A DNA stretch of 40,620 nt from DASPLX01 sp035627375 (GCA_035627375.1 DASPLX010000092.1:1-40620), one strand, 5' to 3'. Positions 6,863 through 15,029 are shown, counted from the first letter of the stretch. Program-made: numbers and translations. The notes: generated by a model not told the origin, from the sequence alone.

Positions 6863-8640
6863 GCCACGGCCTCCTTGCCGGTCGGTTCGGGTTCCTCGCC
6901 GCCCGCTTCGGGCGGTGCGGTCTGGGGAATATAGTCTTGCGCCGCGCCCGGCACGCTGTACGCGTAGGCCCAGCGATAGACGACCGGCAGGTGTTCGCGC
7001 CAGTTGCCGTGCACCGGCGGCGTGTCCGGCGTCTGCCATTCGAGCGACGCCGCGCGCCAGGGGTTCGGGTCGGCCTTCCTGCCGCGGAAGGCGCTCCACA
7101 CCAGGTTGTACACGAACACGAATTGCACGACGCCGACGATCAGCGCGACCACCGTGATGAAGGCGTTCAGGGTTTGCGCCGATGCGGGAATGAAGGCATA
7201 GCCGTCGAAGTTGTAATAGCGGCGCGGCATGCCGAGCATGCCGATGTAGTGCATCGGAAAGAAGATCGCATAGGTGCCGAGGAAGGTGACCCAGAAGTGG
7301 AACTTGCCGAGGGTATCGTTAAGCATGCGGCCGGTCACCTTCGGATACCAGTGATAGATGCCGCCGAACACGGTCAGTATCGGCGCCACGCCCATCACCA
7401 TGTGGAAATGGGCGACCACGAAATACGTGCTCGAGATCGGGATGTCGACGCTGACGTTGCCGAGGAACAGTCCGGTCAGTCCGCCGATCACGAAGGTGCT
7501 GATGAAGGCGAGCGCGAACAGCATCGGCACCGACAGGTGGATATCGCCGCGCCATAGCGTCAGGAGCCAGTTGTAGACCTTGATCGCGGTCGGCACCGCG
7601 ATGATCAGCGTCGTGGTGGCGAAGAAGAATCCGAAGTAGGGATTCATGCCGGACACGAACATGTGGTGCGCCCACACGACGAAGGACAGCACGCCGATCG
7701 CGAGTATCGCCCACACCATCATCCGGTAGCCGAAGATGCTCTTGCGCGCATGCACGCTGATCAGGTCCGACACGATGCCGAACGCGGGCAGGGCGACGAT
7801 ATACACCTCCGGATGGCCGAAGAACCAGAACAGGTGCTGGAACAGCAGCGGGCTGCCGCCCTTGTAATCCGTGACCTGGCCCATCGAGACCAGCGCCGGC
7901 ATGAAGAAGCTCGTGCCGAGGGTCTTGTCGAGCAGCATCATCACGCCGGAAACGAAGAGCGCCGGGAAGGCAAGCAGGGCCAGGATGGTCGCCATGAAAA
8001 TGCCCCACACGGTCAGCGGCATGCGCAGCAGCGTCATGCCTTGCGTGCGCGCCTGCAGGACGGTGGTCACATAGTTCAGGCCGCCCATGGTGGCCGCCGC
8101 GATGAAGATGAGGAGCGACACCAGCATCAGGATGATGCCCCAGTCGTATCCCGGCGTTCCCGGCAGGATCGCTTGCGGCGGATAGAGCGTCCAGCCGGCG
8201 CCGGTCGGACCGCCCGGCACGAAGAAGCTGGCCGCCAGCACCAGGACCGACAGCAGGTAGACCCAGAAGCTCAGCATGTTCAGGTAGGGAAAGACCATGT
8301 CGCGCGCCCCCACCATCAACGGGATCAGGTAATTGCCGAAGCCGCCGAGAAAGAGCGCGGTCAGCAGGTAGATCACCATGATCATGCCGTGCATCGTCAT
8401 GAATTGGTAATAGCTCTGCGCATCGATGAATTCGAACTTGCCGGGAAAGCCGAGCTGCAGGCGCATGAGATCCGACAGGATCATGCCGACCAGGCCGATC
8501 AGGATGGCGACGCAGGTGTACTGCACCGCGATCACCTTGTGATCCTGGCTCCAGACATACCTGGTCCAGAAGCTTTGCGGTCCGTGCTCGCCGTGCTCCG
8601 CGTGGGAGCCGGCTTGCGCCTGATGGTCGATATCGGCCAT
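6859..8640 (-). CDS. ctaD: Cytochrome c oxidase subunit I
   Basis: The 593-aa protein starts at ATG 8640, 13 nt after the ctaC stop. It is the catalytic subunit, carrying low-spin heme, high-spin heme and CuB. Visible signatures are MTMHGMIM (heme ligand His, about residue 83), FWFFGHPEVYI (CuB His with cross-linked Tyr, and the Glu of the D-channel, which marks an A1-type enzyme), WAHHMF (two CuB histidines, about 323), PTAIKVYNW (K-channel region) and VVAHFHMVMG (heme ligands, about 409-411). Twelve or more membrane helices are evident. The ~40-residue C-terminal tail is Pro/Glu-rich. All key residues are present, so the enzyme should be active. Confidence 0.96.
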   Translation of the reverse strand: MADIDHQAQAGSHAEHGEHGPQSFWTRYVWSQDHKVIAVQYTCVAILIGLVGMILSDLMRLQLGFPGKFEFIDAQSYYQFMTMHGMIMVIYLLTALFLGGFGNYLIPLMVGARDMVFPYLNMLSFWVYLLSVLVLAASFFVPGGPTGAGWTLYPPQAILPGTPGYDWGIILMLVSLLIFIAAATMGGLNYVTTVLQARTQGMTLLRMPLTVWGIFMATILALLAFPALFVSGVMMLLDKTLGTSFFMPALVSMGQVTDYKGGSPLLFQHLFWFFGHPEVYIVALPAFGIVSDLISVHARKSIFGYRMMVWAILAIGVLSFVVWAHHMFVSGMNPYFGFFFATTTLIIAVPTAIKVYNWLLTLWRGDIHLSVPMLFALAFISTFVIGGLTGLFLGNVSVDIPISSTYFVVAHFHMVMGVAPILTVFGGIYHWYPKVTGRMLNDTLGKFHFWVTFLGTYAIFFPMHYIGMLGMPRRYYNFDGYAFIPASAQTLNAFITVVALIVGVVQFVFVYNLVWSAFRGRKADPNPWRAASLEWQTPDTPPVHGNWREHLPVVYRWAYAYSVPGAAQDYIPQTAPPEAGGEEPEPTGKEAVA

Positions 8641-8653
8641 GACGGTTCCTTCC

Positions 8654-9790
8654 CTACTGTTTGACGCCGCCCGGCGGCGCGCTGCCGAAGGTTTCGATGT
8701 AGGCGACGAGCGCTGCAACCTCGCCGTCGGTCAGCTCGACCTTGGGCATGATCGGCGCATAACCTTTGACCACGCGCGCGGTCGGATTGACGATGGAATC
8801 CTTCAGATAGGCTTCGTCGACGATCGCCGTCGTGCCGTCGGCCAGGGTTTCGCTCTTCCCGTACAGACCCTTCAAGGTTGGGCCAACGCCGGGGCTGCCG
8901 TCGGTCGAATGGCAGGCCGTGCATCCTTTCGCTTGCGCCAGCACCTTGCCGAGGGAAACCTTGTCGCCGGCGCCGCCGGTCGTGCCGGGCGCGCTGGTTT
9001 TCTGCATGGTGGCGGCGAAGGTCGGCTGCGACTTCAGCCAGGCTTGGAACGCCGCCTCGTCTTCCACGACGATATAGCCGCGCATGTTGTAGTGGCCGAC
9101 GCCGCATAGTTGCGAGCACAGGATTTCGTAGCGGCCGGGCTTGGTCGGGGTGAACCAGAACGAGGTCACCATGCCGGGCACCATGTTCATGCGGGCCCGG
9201 AATTGCGGCACATAGAAATCGTGCAGCACGTCGTGCGAACGCAGCAGCACCTTGAGCGGCTTGTTGAGCGGCACATGGACTTCGTTGCTGTCGATCAGCA
9301 CGTTGCCGAGGGCATCGGGATCGTCCGGATCGAGGCCGAACGGATTGGCCGCGCTGACGAAACGGATATCGCTGCGGCCCAGCTTGCCGTCCTCGCCGCG
9401 AAACCGGAAGCGCCATTGCCATTGGGTGCCGATCGCCTCGAGCTCGAGCGCGCCCGGCGGCGGCCTCACATATTCCGCGTAGACGAACAGGCCGGGCGCG
9501 AGCAGCAGCACGATGCCGAGCGTGGTGCCGGCGATCAGCCACACTTCGAGCCGCCTGTTTTCCGGCTGGTAATGCGCGCGGCGGCCTTCGCGATGCGAAA
9601 AGCGCATCAGCATGTAGACCACGAACAGGTTGATGGCGACGAAGAAGATGCCGGTGATGACGAGCGTGATGGTCAGCGTGTCATCCATTGTCTTCCAATT
9701 GGACGCGATCGGCGTGATCCACCACGGACTGAGGAAATGAAACAGCAGCGCGGCGACGACGATGACGACGAGGGCGACGGCCATTGCCAT
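8654..9790 (-). CDS. ctaC: Cytochrome c oxidase subunit II fused to cytochrome c (caa3 type)
   Basis: The 378-aa protein starts at ATG 9790 after GGGAGAA; a GTG eight codons earlier is less likely. Three hydrophobic segments lie at the N-terminus (~1-22, ~38-62, ~83-105), one more than the usual two. The periplasmic CuA domain has SHDVLHDFYVP and CSQLCGVGHYNM (~224), giving the copper His, Cys and Met ligands. A C-terminal cytochrome c domain follows, with CTACH heme attachment (~290-294) and an axial Met in APIMPK (~347). It accepts electrons and passes them to subunit I. It lies about 200 nt downstream of a small membrane protein gene and heads the tightly packed oxidase genes. Confidence 0.95.
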   Translation of the reverse strand: MAMAVALVVIVVAALLFHFLSPWWITPIASNWKTMDDTLTITLVITGIFFVAINLFVVYMLMRFSHREGRRAHYQPENRRLEVWLIAGTTLGIVLLLAPGLFVYAEYVRPPPGALELEAIGTQWQWRFRFRGEDGKLGRSDIRFVSAANPFGLDPDDPDALGNVLIDSNEVHVPLNKPLKVLLRSHDVLHDFYVPQFRARMNMVPGMVTSFWFTPTKPGRYEILCSQLCGVGHYNMRGYIVVEDEAAFQAWLKSQPTFAATMQKTSAPGTTGGAGDKVSLGKVLAQAKGCTACHSTDGSPGVGPTLKGLYGKSETLADGTTAIVDEAYLKDSIVNPTARVVKGYAPIMPKVELTDGEVAALVAYIETFGSAPPGGVKQ

Positions 9791-9990
9791 ATCGGTTCTC
9801 CCGGTGATACGCACAAAAAGACAAGGTCCAAGCTGCGGCGAACGCCAAGACCGAAGCCGAAGCGATCACCAACCATTGTTCTTGTTGCGCGCAAGGCCCG
9901 ATCCCGCGTGGACCCAGCCGACACACTGCCGAGGCCGACACTGCTGCGCCCGCCTCCCCGATGTTTCACCTGCCGGCGGCATGCCTCCCG

Positions 9991-10491
9991 CTATTGCGTC
10001 TTCTCCCGCCGCTCCAGCTTCCAATAGGCCAGGGCCGCCGTCATGCCGAATACCAGGTGAGCGACGATGCTCGGCCATCCGCGCAATTCCTCGAACCACG
10101 TGAAGAAGCGGACCATGCCGTAGAAATTGAACCAGTACAGAAGGAGGCCGAATACCGCGCCGGCCGCCAGCGCCATGCCGGCGCTCGAATCGAGATGGAA
10201 GGGCGCCATGATCATCGCCAGGATGACGGCGAAGAAGATGCCCAGCACATAGTGGGTAACAAGCGCCATGATGGCCACGCCGAGGCTGAAGTCCATCGAG
10301 TGCAGGGCGTCGGTGCCCATCAGCAGCGCCGCGATCATATGCGTGGTCGCCCACGGCTTCTCGCCGGCAACGGTGACCGACCAGAGAAGTTCCAGCACCA
10401 TCAGGACGGCGCCGGCGACGAATCCGGATACTGCCGCCGCGGTCCAGTCCGGCTCGCGGCGCACCCAGCGATGCGAATGCATGAGTTCCAT
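9991..10491 (-). CDS. Conserved membrane protein upstream of the oxidase operon
   Basis: The 166-aa protein starts at ATG 10491 after GGAGGTGA. It has four clear membrane helices (FVAGAVLMVLELLWSVTV; a Met/Ala-rich ALLMGTDALH region; VTHYVLGIFFAVILAMIM; GMALAAGAVFGLLLYWF) and a conserved-looking FTWFEELRGWPSIVAHLVFG segment before a charged end. I do not recognise an enzymatic motif. The position and strand suggest co-expression with the caa3 oxidase, perhaps in assembly, but the 200-nt gap leaves room for a separate promoter. Similar small proteins near oxidase genes are sometimes labelled sodium:proline symporter; that label is not supported by this length. Confidence 0.75.
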   Translation of the reverse strand: MELMHSHRWVRREPDWTAAAVSGFVAGAVLMVLELLWSVTVAGEKPWATTHMIAALLMGTDALHSMDFSLGVAIMALVTHYVLGIFFAVILAMIMAPFHLDSSAGMALAAGAVFGLLLYWFNFYGMVRFFTWFEELRGWPSIVAHLVFGMTAALAYWKLERREKTQ

Positions 10492-10719
10492 GGTCACCTC
10501 CGGCAATCGACGAGATTCACGCCTGCGGCTGCGCACCGGCGTTCGCAAGCACCGAGTACAGTGTAGTACGCGTTCACTGATTGACAACGGCGGGAGACGC
10601 CAGGATGAGCGCAGGTCGGCGGTTCGCTGACAATGCTCAATAGAGCGGAGGGCGCGAAACGCCGTTCAGGCGGGCAAGGAGGGGGAATTGTTGAAAACTA
10701 GCATCTTCGCGACTTTTTC

Positions 10720-10728
10720 TGCTATACT
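10720..10728 (+). promoter_or_regulatory. Extended -10 promoter for tRNA-Ser
   Basis: TGCTATACT reads as an extended -10 element (TGn-TATACT), about 39 nt before the tRNA. A TTGAAA at 10691 is too far upstream (26-nt spacer) to pair with it, so recognition probably relies on the extended -10. The remaining ~230 bases up to the membrane protein gene show nothing else. Confidence 0.55.
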
Positions 10729-10766
10729 CTAAAGCTTCGCTAAAAACCACGGCGATTCCATATTCA

Positions 10767-10857
10767 GGAGAGGTGGATGAGTGGTTTAAGTCGCACGCCT
10801 GGAAAGCGTGTATAGGTTAATAGCCTATCGGGGGTTCGAATCCCCCCCTCTCCGCCA
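10767..10857 (+). tRNA. tRNA-Ser (anticodon GGA)
   Basis: The acceptor stem GGAGAGG pairs with CCTCTCC, the discriminator is G, and an encoded CCA is present. The anticodon stem CACGC/GCGTG encloses the loop CTGGAAA, giving anticodon GGA (reads UCC/UCU). The long variable arm (about 16 nt, TATAGG...CCTAT) is the class II feature of serine tRNAs. The T-arm loop TTCGAAT is canonical. Confidence 0.97.
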
Positions 10858-10867
10858 AGCATGCCGA

Positions 10868-10903
10868 AAACCCGCATCGAGCCGAAAGCCGATGCGGGTT
10901 TTT
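10868..10903 (+). terminator. Rho-independent terminator after tRNA-Ser, probably bidirectional
   Basis: A 12-bp perfect stem (10868-10879 with 10890-10901) has a 10-nt loop and a T-run to 10903. It ends one base before the stop codon of the convergent small gene at 10904. A short T-run on the opposite strand suggests it serves that gene too. Confidence 0.85.
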
Positions 10904-11248
10904 CTATTTTGAAGCGCCTTTTTCCACCGGCCCCAGATAGCGGTTGAGATCCGATATCTCCGTATGGAAGGCATTCCTGAAGTACCCGTTCTCCAGCGTC
11001 TTCCGGAAGTCCTTCATCGAATCCACTTCGATCTTCCACGCCTTTTCCAGGCGCTCCCGCGCGACGTTGCACTTGTTTTCGTCGATGTCCTTGACCAACC
11101 GGACATAGAAACTGTTTTGCCTCATGGAGTTTCCCGACACTCCGGCGATGGCCCGTTCGTAACCGTATTGATAGGTGAAATAGTGGGAAACATAGGCCGA
11201 GAGTGCCGCGGTCAATACGAGCGCGACCAGCCATTTGACGTGCACCAT
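10904..11248 (-). CDS. Small membrane-anchored hypothetical protein (114 aa)
   Basis: A strong AGGAGG site precedes the ATG. Residues ~5-20 form a hydrophobic anchor (WLVALVLTAALSAYV). The rest is polar and mostly helical, with a motif RQNSFYVRLVKDIDENKC and one conserved-looking Cys, then Lys/Glu-rich helices. Topology is probably N-in with the body in the periplasm. The family is unrecognised. It converges on tRNA-Ser and shares its terminator. Confidence 0.75.
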   Translation of the reverse strand: MVHVKWLVALVLTAALSAYVSHYFTYQYGYERAIAGVSGNSMRQNSFYVRLVKDIDENKCNVARERLEKAWKIEVDSMKDFRKTLENGYFRNAFHTEISDLNRYLGPVEKGASK

Positions 11249-11390
11249 GCGATCCTCCTGGAGTAGGGGCGTTGTTCGGGACGTTTGCTCCGGATAACTA
11301 TGTCACCTTTGCCAAGACGGGGCAATTTTTCGGCATGCGGGGTGTGGCGTGAAGGCGATGGGCGATCCGCCGCTCGCTTGGCGGATTATT

Positions 11391-11396
11391 TATACT
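11391..11396 (+). promoter_or_regulatory. -10 element six bases before a start codon (possible leaderless promoter)
   Basis: TATACT lies six bases upstream of the DUF2237 ATG at 11403, so transcription would begin at or very near the start codon. There is no Shine-Dalgarno sequence before this ATG and no good -35 at 16-18 bp. Confidence 0.45.
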
Positions 11397-11402
11397 GATG
11401 CC

Positions 11403-11783
11403 ATGACTACCCATCCCGCACCTGCCCGCAACGTGTTCGGCGAACCGTTGGTTCCTTGTTCCTTCGACCCTCTCACCGGCTTCTTTCGAGACGGTTGCTG
11501 CAAATCGAGCGGCGACGACATCGGCACCCATGTCGTGTGCGCGGTGATGACGGAAGAATTCCTCGAATTCGCGCGCGAGAACGGCAACGATCTCGTCACG
11601 CCGGTTCCCGAAATCGGATTTCCGGGATTGAAGCCGGGCGATCAATGGTGCGTATGCGCGGTCTGGTGGAACGAGGCTTACCTGGCGGGCGTGGCGCCGC
11701 CGGTCATCCTCGAAAGCACCAATTACGGCGCGCTCGACCATACGCCGCTCGAAGCCTTGCAGCGCTTCAGCCTTCGCCGCTAG
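11403..11783 (+). CDS. DUF2237 family protein
   Basis: The 126-aa protein matches the DUF2237 pattern throughout: N-V-FGEPL, then CSFDPLTGFFRDGCC, HVVCAVMTEEFLEF, GNDLVTPVPE, FPGLKPGDQWCVCA and a C-terminal LEALQRFSLRR. The conserved cysteines suggest metal or redox chemistry, but no function is established for the family. The Met at 11403 gives the family length; an in-frame Met at 11349 would add an unlike stretch. It is followed closely by the chromate transporter pair on the same strand. Confidence 0.9.
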   Translation: MTTHPAPARNVFGEPLVPCSFDPLTGFFRDGCCKSSGDDIGTHVVCAVMTEEFLEFARENGNDLVTPVPEIGFPGLKPGDQWCVCAVWWNEAYLAGVAPPVILESTNYGALDHTPLEALQRFSLRR

Positions 11784-11819
11784 TCCGGCGCCATTTCTCT
11801 TGCTGTCCCGTCCGATTCC

Positions 11820-12395
11820 GTGAAACCCAACTTTCCCGAAGACCATCCGCGCCCGCGCTCGCTCGGCGATCTGTTCCTTTCCTTCACCATCCTCGCGTTG
11901 CAGGGTTTCGGCGGCGTGCTGGCCGTGGTGCAGCGCGAACTGGTCGATAAGAAGCGCTGGCTGACGCGCGAGGAATTCCTCGAGGACTGGGCCGTCGCGC
12001 AAGTGATGCCCGGTCCGAATGTCGTGAACATGTCGCTCATGATCGGCGGCCGCTATTTCGGCTTGCCGGGTGCGCTGGCGGCGCTGGCCGGCATGTTGAC
12101 GGTGCCGCTTGCGCTGCTGCTCTTGCTGGCGCTCGTGTACGCGAACTTTGCCGGGCATCCCGGCGTGGTGGGCGCATTGCGCGGCATGGGGGCCGTCGCG
12201 GCGGGCTTGATCGCCGCCACGGGCCTGAAGCTGTTCGGCGCGTTGCGCGGCAATCCGCTCGGCATGCGGTTGTGCATCCTGTTCGGCGCGGCGTGTTTTG
12301 CCGCCGTCGCGCTGTTGCGCTGGCCGCTGGCTTATGTGCTCGTCGGACTCGGCGTCGCCGCCTGCCTGCTTGCCTATAGGCGGATCGCGCCATGA
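11820..12395 (+). CDS. chrA: Chromate transporter, first half (short-chain CHR protein)
   Basis: The 191-aa protein starts at a GTG and has one CHR domain. Signatures are FTILALQGFGGVLAVVQRELVDKKRWL and the AQVMPGPNVVNMSLMIGGR motif, with about six membrane helices. Single-domain CHR proteins occur as gene pairs and work together, whereas ChrA proper is a fusion of two such domains. The stop overlaps the next start by 4 nt (ATGA), so both halves are made together. The substrate is assumed from the family to be chromate or a related oxyanion; no chrB regulator is nearby. Confidence 0.88.
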   Translation: MKPNFPEDHPRPRSLGDLFLSFTILALQGFGGVLAVVQRELVDKKRWLTREEFLEDWAVAQVMPGPNVVNMSLMIGGRYFGLPGALAALAGMLTVPLALLLLLALVYANFAGHPGVVGALRGMGAVAAGLIAATGLKLFGALRGNPLGMRLCILFGAACFAAVALLRWPLAYVLVGLGVAACLLAYRRIAP

Positions 12396-12976
12396 GCGCC
12401 GCCTTGCATCTGAGCATGGGATGGCCGGAATGGCTCGATCTGTTCGGCCACTATCTGCTGCTCTCGCTGCTTTCCATCGGCGGAGCGATCACGACGGCCC
12501 CGGACATGCATCGTTATCTCGTCGAGCGCAACGGCTGGATCAGCGAAGCGCAATTCAATGCCTCGATTTCCATCGCTCAAGCCGCGCCCGGCCCGAACGT
12601 CTTGTTCGTCGCGCTGATGGGTTGGAATGTCGGGGTCAATGCCGGCGGCGCGGCAAGCGGCATGCTGGGCGTCTTGATCACGATGACCGGCATCCTCCTG
12701 CCGAGCACCACACTGACGTATCTCGCCTCGCGCTGGGGGCATCGGAACCGAGACTTGCGCGCGGTACGGGCGTTCCGGCAAGGCATGGCCCCGATCGTGA
12801 TCGCGTTGCTGCTGGCAACTGGGTGGATTCTCGCCGGGCCCGACAAGGAAGCGTCCGTCATGTGGCCCTTATGGCTGGTCACGGCGGCGACCGCGCTCAT
12901 CGTCTGGCAAACGAAAATCCATCTGCTGTGGTTGCTCGGCGGCGGTGCCCTCCTGGGCTGGTTCGGATGGGTCTGA
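12392..12976 (+). CDS. chrA: Chromate transporter, second half (short-chain CHR protein)
   Basis: The 194-aa protein is translationally coupled to the first half by a 4-nt overlap. It repeats the CHR layout: LLSLLSIGGAITTAPDMHRYLV, then SIAQAAPGPNVLFVALMGW, then several hydrophobic helices. The PGPN motif at equivalent positions in both partners supports a two-subunit antiparallel transporter in the inner membrane. The coding end is followed by a non-coding region with a candidate small RNA. Confidence 0.88.
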   Translation: MSAALHLSMGWPEWLDLFGHYLLLSLLSIGGAITTAPDMHRYLVERNGWISEAQFNASISIAQAAPGPNVLFVALMGWNVGVNAGGAASGMLGVLITMTGILLPSTTLTYLASRWGHRNRDLRAVRAFRQGMAPIVIALLLATGWILAGPDKEASVMWPLWLVTAATALIVWQTKIHLLWLLGGGALLGWFGWV

Positions 12977-13094
12977 TGCAAGGACGGCGCGCGGCAAAGG
13001 AGCATGGATTGCACAAATGTATATTTTTGTAAAGGCGAGGTAATTACTTGTAATTTCCCATTCGCAACAAGAAAAAGGAGGCTATAGTGAACCT

Positions 13095-13159
13095 GTTTTT
13101 GTCTCCTCCCCCTCCTAATGGGTTGGTCCACGCATCCCGAGATCGTGGACCATTTTTTT
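13095..13159 (+). ncRNA. Candidate CU-rich small RNA A
   Basis: A short transcription unit between the chromate transporter and the diguanylate cyclase. A TATAGT (13083-13088) could be its -10. The predicted ~65-nt RNA has an unpaired pyrimidine tract (TGTCTCCTCC at 13100-13109, then TCCTAAT) complementary to Shine-Dalgarno sequences. A perfect 9-bp terminator hairpin follows (13124-13132 with 13144-13152) with seven T. No coding gene ends here, so the terminator belongs to a separate transcript. The same 10-mer and TCCTAAT occur in candidate B at 23225. Confidence 0.5.
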
Positions 13160-13253
13160 GCCTGCCTTCCGCTTCCGCTTGTTTGCCTTCCCTGTCATTG
13201 ACACAGGGAAAGCGTCCGCCTATTCTGAATTATCCTTTCTCCCAGGACTCGCC

Positions 13254-14183
13254 ATGCATGCCGAGCATTCCGATTCGCTTGCCCAGTTGCTGATGAGCCA
13301 TGTCAGCCAGAGCGGAAACGGCGTCGCGGTGTTGGATGCGGAAGACCGGTTCCTATTCCACAATGCCGCATTCGCGCAGATGTTCGGCTTCGACGGCGAA
13401 TCGATGGTCGGCCGCAGTCATGATGACATGCTGGTCTGGATGTACGAGCACAAGCGCGGCATCAATATCGAAAAGCCTTCCCTGGAGGCTTGGCTTGCCC
13501 ATGTGCATGAACGTCACCGCGCCGCCCCGTTCCGCAATTTCGAAGTCGATCTGCTTGATGGCCGCTGGATCTTGCTCAGCGAGCAGGTTTTCCCCGATGG
13601 CAAGACGGTCTTGTTCTGTTCCGAAATCACGCGTCAGAAGAAGGCTGAATTCGCGCTCGCGGAAGCGCATGCGGAACTCGAACGCTTGGCGTTGACCGAT
13701 GAATTGACCGGCTTGCCGAATCGCCGCTATTTCCTGCAGAAGCTCGATACGGAAATCACGCGCGCGCGGCGCTACCGCCGCCCATTGTGCCTGGGAATGA
13801 TGGATCTCGATCACTTCAAGCAGATCAATGATCGTTTCGGGCATCCCGCCGGCGACGACGTGCTCAGGCATTTCTCGGAATTCGTCGGCGCCCGGTTACG
13901 AGCCAGCGATCTGCTCGGCCGCCTTGGCGGCGAAGAATTTGCCTTATTGATGCCGGAGACGCCGATCGAGAACGGCGCTTACGTGTTGCGCCGCATCAGC
14001 GAATTGCTGAGCCATGTCACGTTGTCGACCGACGATGCGGAACTCAAGTACACGTTTTCGGCCGGTGTGGTGTCGTTGCCGCTGGAGGATACCGAGGCCG
14101 GCAGCGACTGGTTGCTGGCCGGTGTGGACAAGGCTTTGTATCGCGCGAAGGCCGCCGGCCGCAACCGCATCGCGTTCGCCTAG
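13254..14183 (+). CDS. PAS-GGDEF diguanylate cyclase
   Basis: The 309-aa protein starts at ATG 13254 after an AGGA; in-frame codons upstream overlap candidate RNA A and are not conserved-looking. A PAS domain spans ~10-130 (NGVAVLDAEDRFLFHNAAF, FCSEIT), followed by a short coiled linker and a GGDEF domain from ~145. The active-site loop reads GGEEF and an inhibitory I-site RASD sits five residues earlier, so it should make c-di-GMP with product inhibition. TDELTGLPNRRYF and DLDHFKQINDRFGH are typical. There is no transmembrane segment, so it is cytoplasmic. The PAS ligand is unknown. Confidence 0.93.
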   Translation: MHAEHSDSLAQLLMSHVSQSGNGVAVLDAEDRFLFHNAAFAQMFGFDGESMVGRSHDDMLVWMYEHKRGINIEKPSLEAWLAHVHERHRAAPFRNFEVDLLDGRWILLSEQVFPDGKTVLFCSEITRQKKAEFALAEAHAELERLALTDELTGLPNRRYFLQKLDTEITRARRYRRPLCLGMMDLDHFKQINDRFGHPAGDDVLRHFSEFVGARLRASDLLGRLGGEEFALLMPETPIENGAYVLRRISELLSHVTLSTDDAELKYTFSAGVVSLPLEDTEAGSDWLLAGVDKALYRAKAAGRNRIAFA

Positions 14184-14194
14184 CTTCCCGTTTC

Positions 14195-14238
14195 CTAGAG
14201 CGGTTTCAGCCCGTAAATCCGGGCTGAAACCGCTCTAG
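14195..14238. repeat. Perfect 18-bp inverted repeat with 8-nt loop (REP-like)
   Basis: The arms 14195-14212 and 14221-14238 are perfectly complementary, beginning CTAGAGCGGTTTCAG. The element lies between two convergent genes and contains the stop codon of the minus-strand gene. There is no T-run. It could be a bidirectional terminator or mRNA-stabilising hairpin, and it resembles dispersed palindromic elements. Confidence 0.85.
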
Positions 14239-15029
14239 AGGTATTGCTGCGTGATCTCTTCGATCAGGCGCGGCGTTCCGGGCTTGCGCAGCATATCGTC
14301 CAGGTGCTTCAGGATTTCCGCGGCGCGCGGATGGGTTTTTCGAATCAGCAGGTGAAACGGGACTTCCGCGGCGACGAAAGGGGCAGGCTTCGAAATGATC
14401 TGGTCGGGCGGCAGTCCCAGCTTCTTGATCCGCCATTTCGTGACGATCGGCGAAAGAGAGACATGGACGTCGCCGCGCCGGGCCATGATCATCTTGAACA
14501 CGTTGTCGTGTCCGGGAACATATTCGATGCTGGGGAAATCCTTGAGATTCTGCTCGGCCCAGTTGTTTCCCTTCAAATCGACCAGGCGCAGCTTCATCAA
14601 TTCCTCTCGGCGAACGATCGCTTCGATCGTCTTGCGCACCGGATTGTCGGCGGCGAAAAACAAATGCGGCTGCAAGGTCACGACCGGTACCTTGTGAAAC
14701 AGCGTGAATTCCTGTCGTTCCGCCGAGGCGAACGTGCATAGCGCATCCGCGATGCCCGCCCGCACTTCCGCCTGTACGCGGCGCCACGGCAAGCCGACGC
14801 TTTCCGTCTTCAGGTCCGGCATGTTCGCCAGCAGCGCGTTGAGAATGTCCGGAAGAATGCCTTTTATCGCGCCATCCTCGACAAAGGAATAGGGCGCATA
14901 GTCGTCGTTGTAGGCGATGATCAGCCGATGCGTGCGGTCGGAGGCGTCGGCGGCCAAGATCCCGGTGCCGTGCGCGGCAAGAAAAAGACCGCAACCGATG
15001 GATAAGGTAATTCGCCGCCTTCGATTCAT
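14235..15029 (-). CDS. Periplasmic substrate-binding protein, family 3-like
   Basis: The 264-aa protein starts at ATG 15029 after GGGAGA. A signal peptide with MNRRRR and a hydrophobic core probably ends near AAHGTGILAADA. The mature protein follows the family 3 pattern (YNDDYAPYSFVEDGAIKGI, LPDILNALL, RVQAEVRAGIADALC, and a second lobe with a GDVHVSLSPIV strand). No transporter genes adjoin it. It is similar in layout to the protein at 3540-4331, and such orphan binding proteins are numerous in this bacterial group. The ligand is unknown. Its last codons fall within the palindrome at 14195-14238. Confidence 0.83.
   Translation of the reverse strand: MNRRRRITLSIGCGLFLAAHGTGILAADASDRTHRLIIAYNDDYAPYSFVEDGAIKGILPDILNALLANMPDLKTESVGLPWRRVQAEVRAGIADALCTFASAERQEFTLFHKVPVVTLQPHLFFAADNPVRKTIEAIVRREELMKLRLVDLKGNNWAEQNLKDFPSIEYVPGHDNVFKMIMARRGDVHVSLSPIVTKWRIKKLGLPPDQIISKPAPFVAAEVPFHLLIRKTHPRAAEILKHLDDMLRKPGTPRLIEEITQQYL

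Noticed and set aside
9791..9970. Hydrophobic minus-strand reading frame between the membrane protein gene and ctaC (contains LVIASASVLAFAAAWTLSF).
   Set aside because: No ATG with a ribosome-binding site, and the frame becomes an Arg-rich shadow inside ctaC.
10691..10728. TTGAAA as the -35 of the tRNA-Ser promoter.
   Set aside because: The spacer to TATACT is 26 bp; the extended -10 explains the promoter better.
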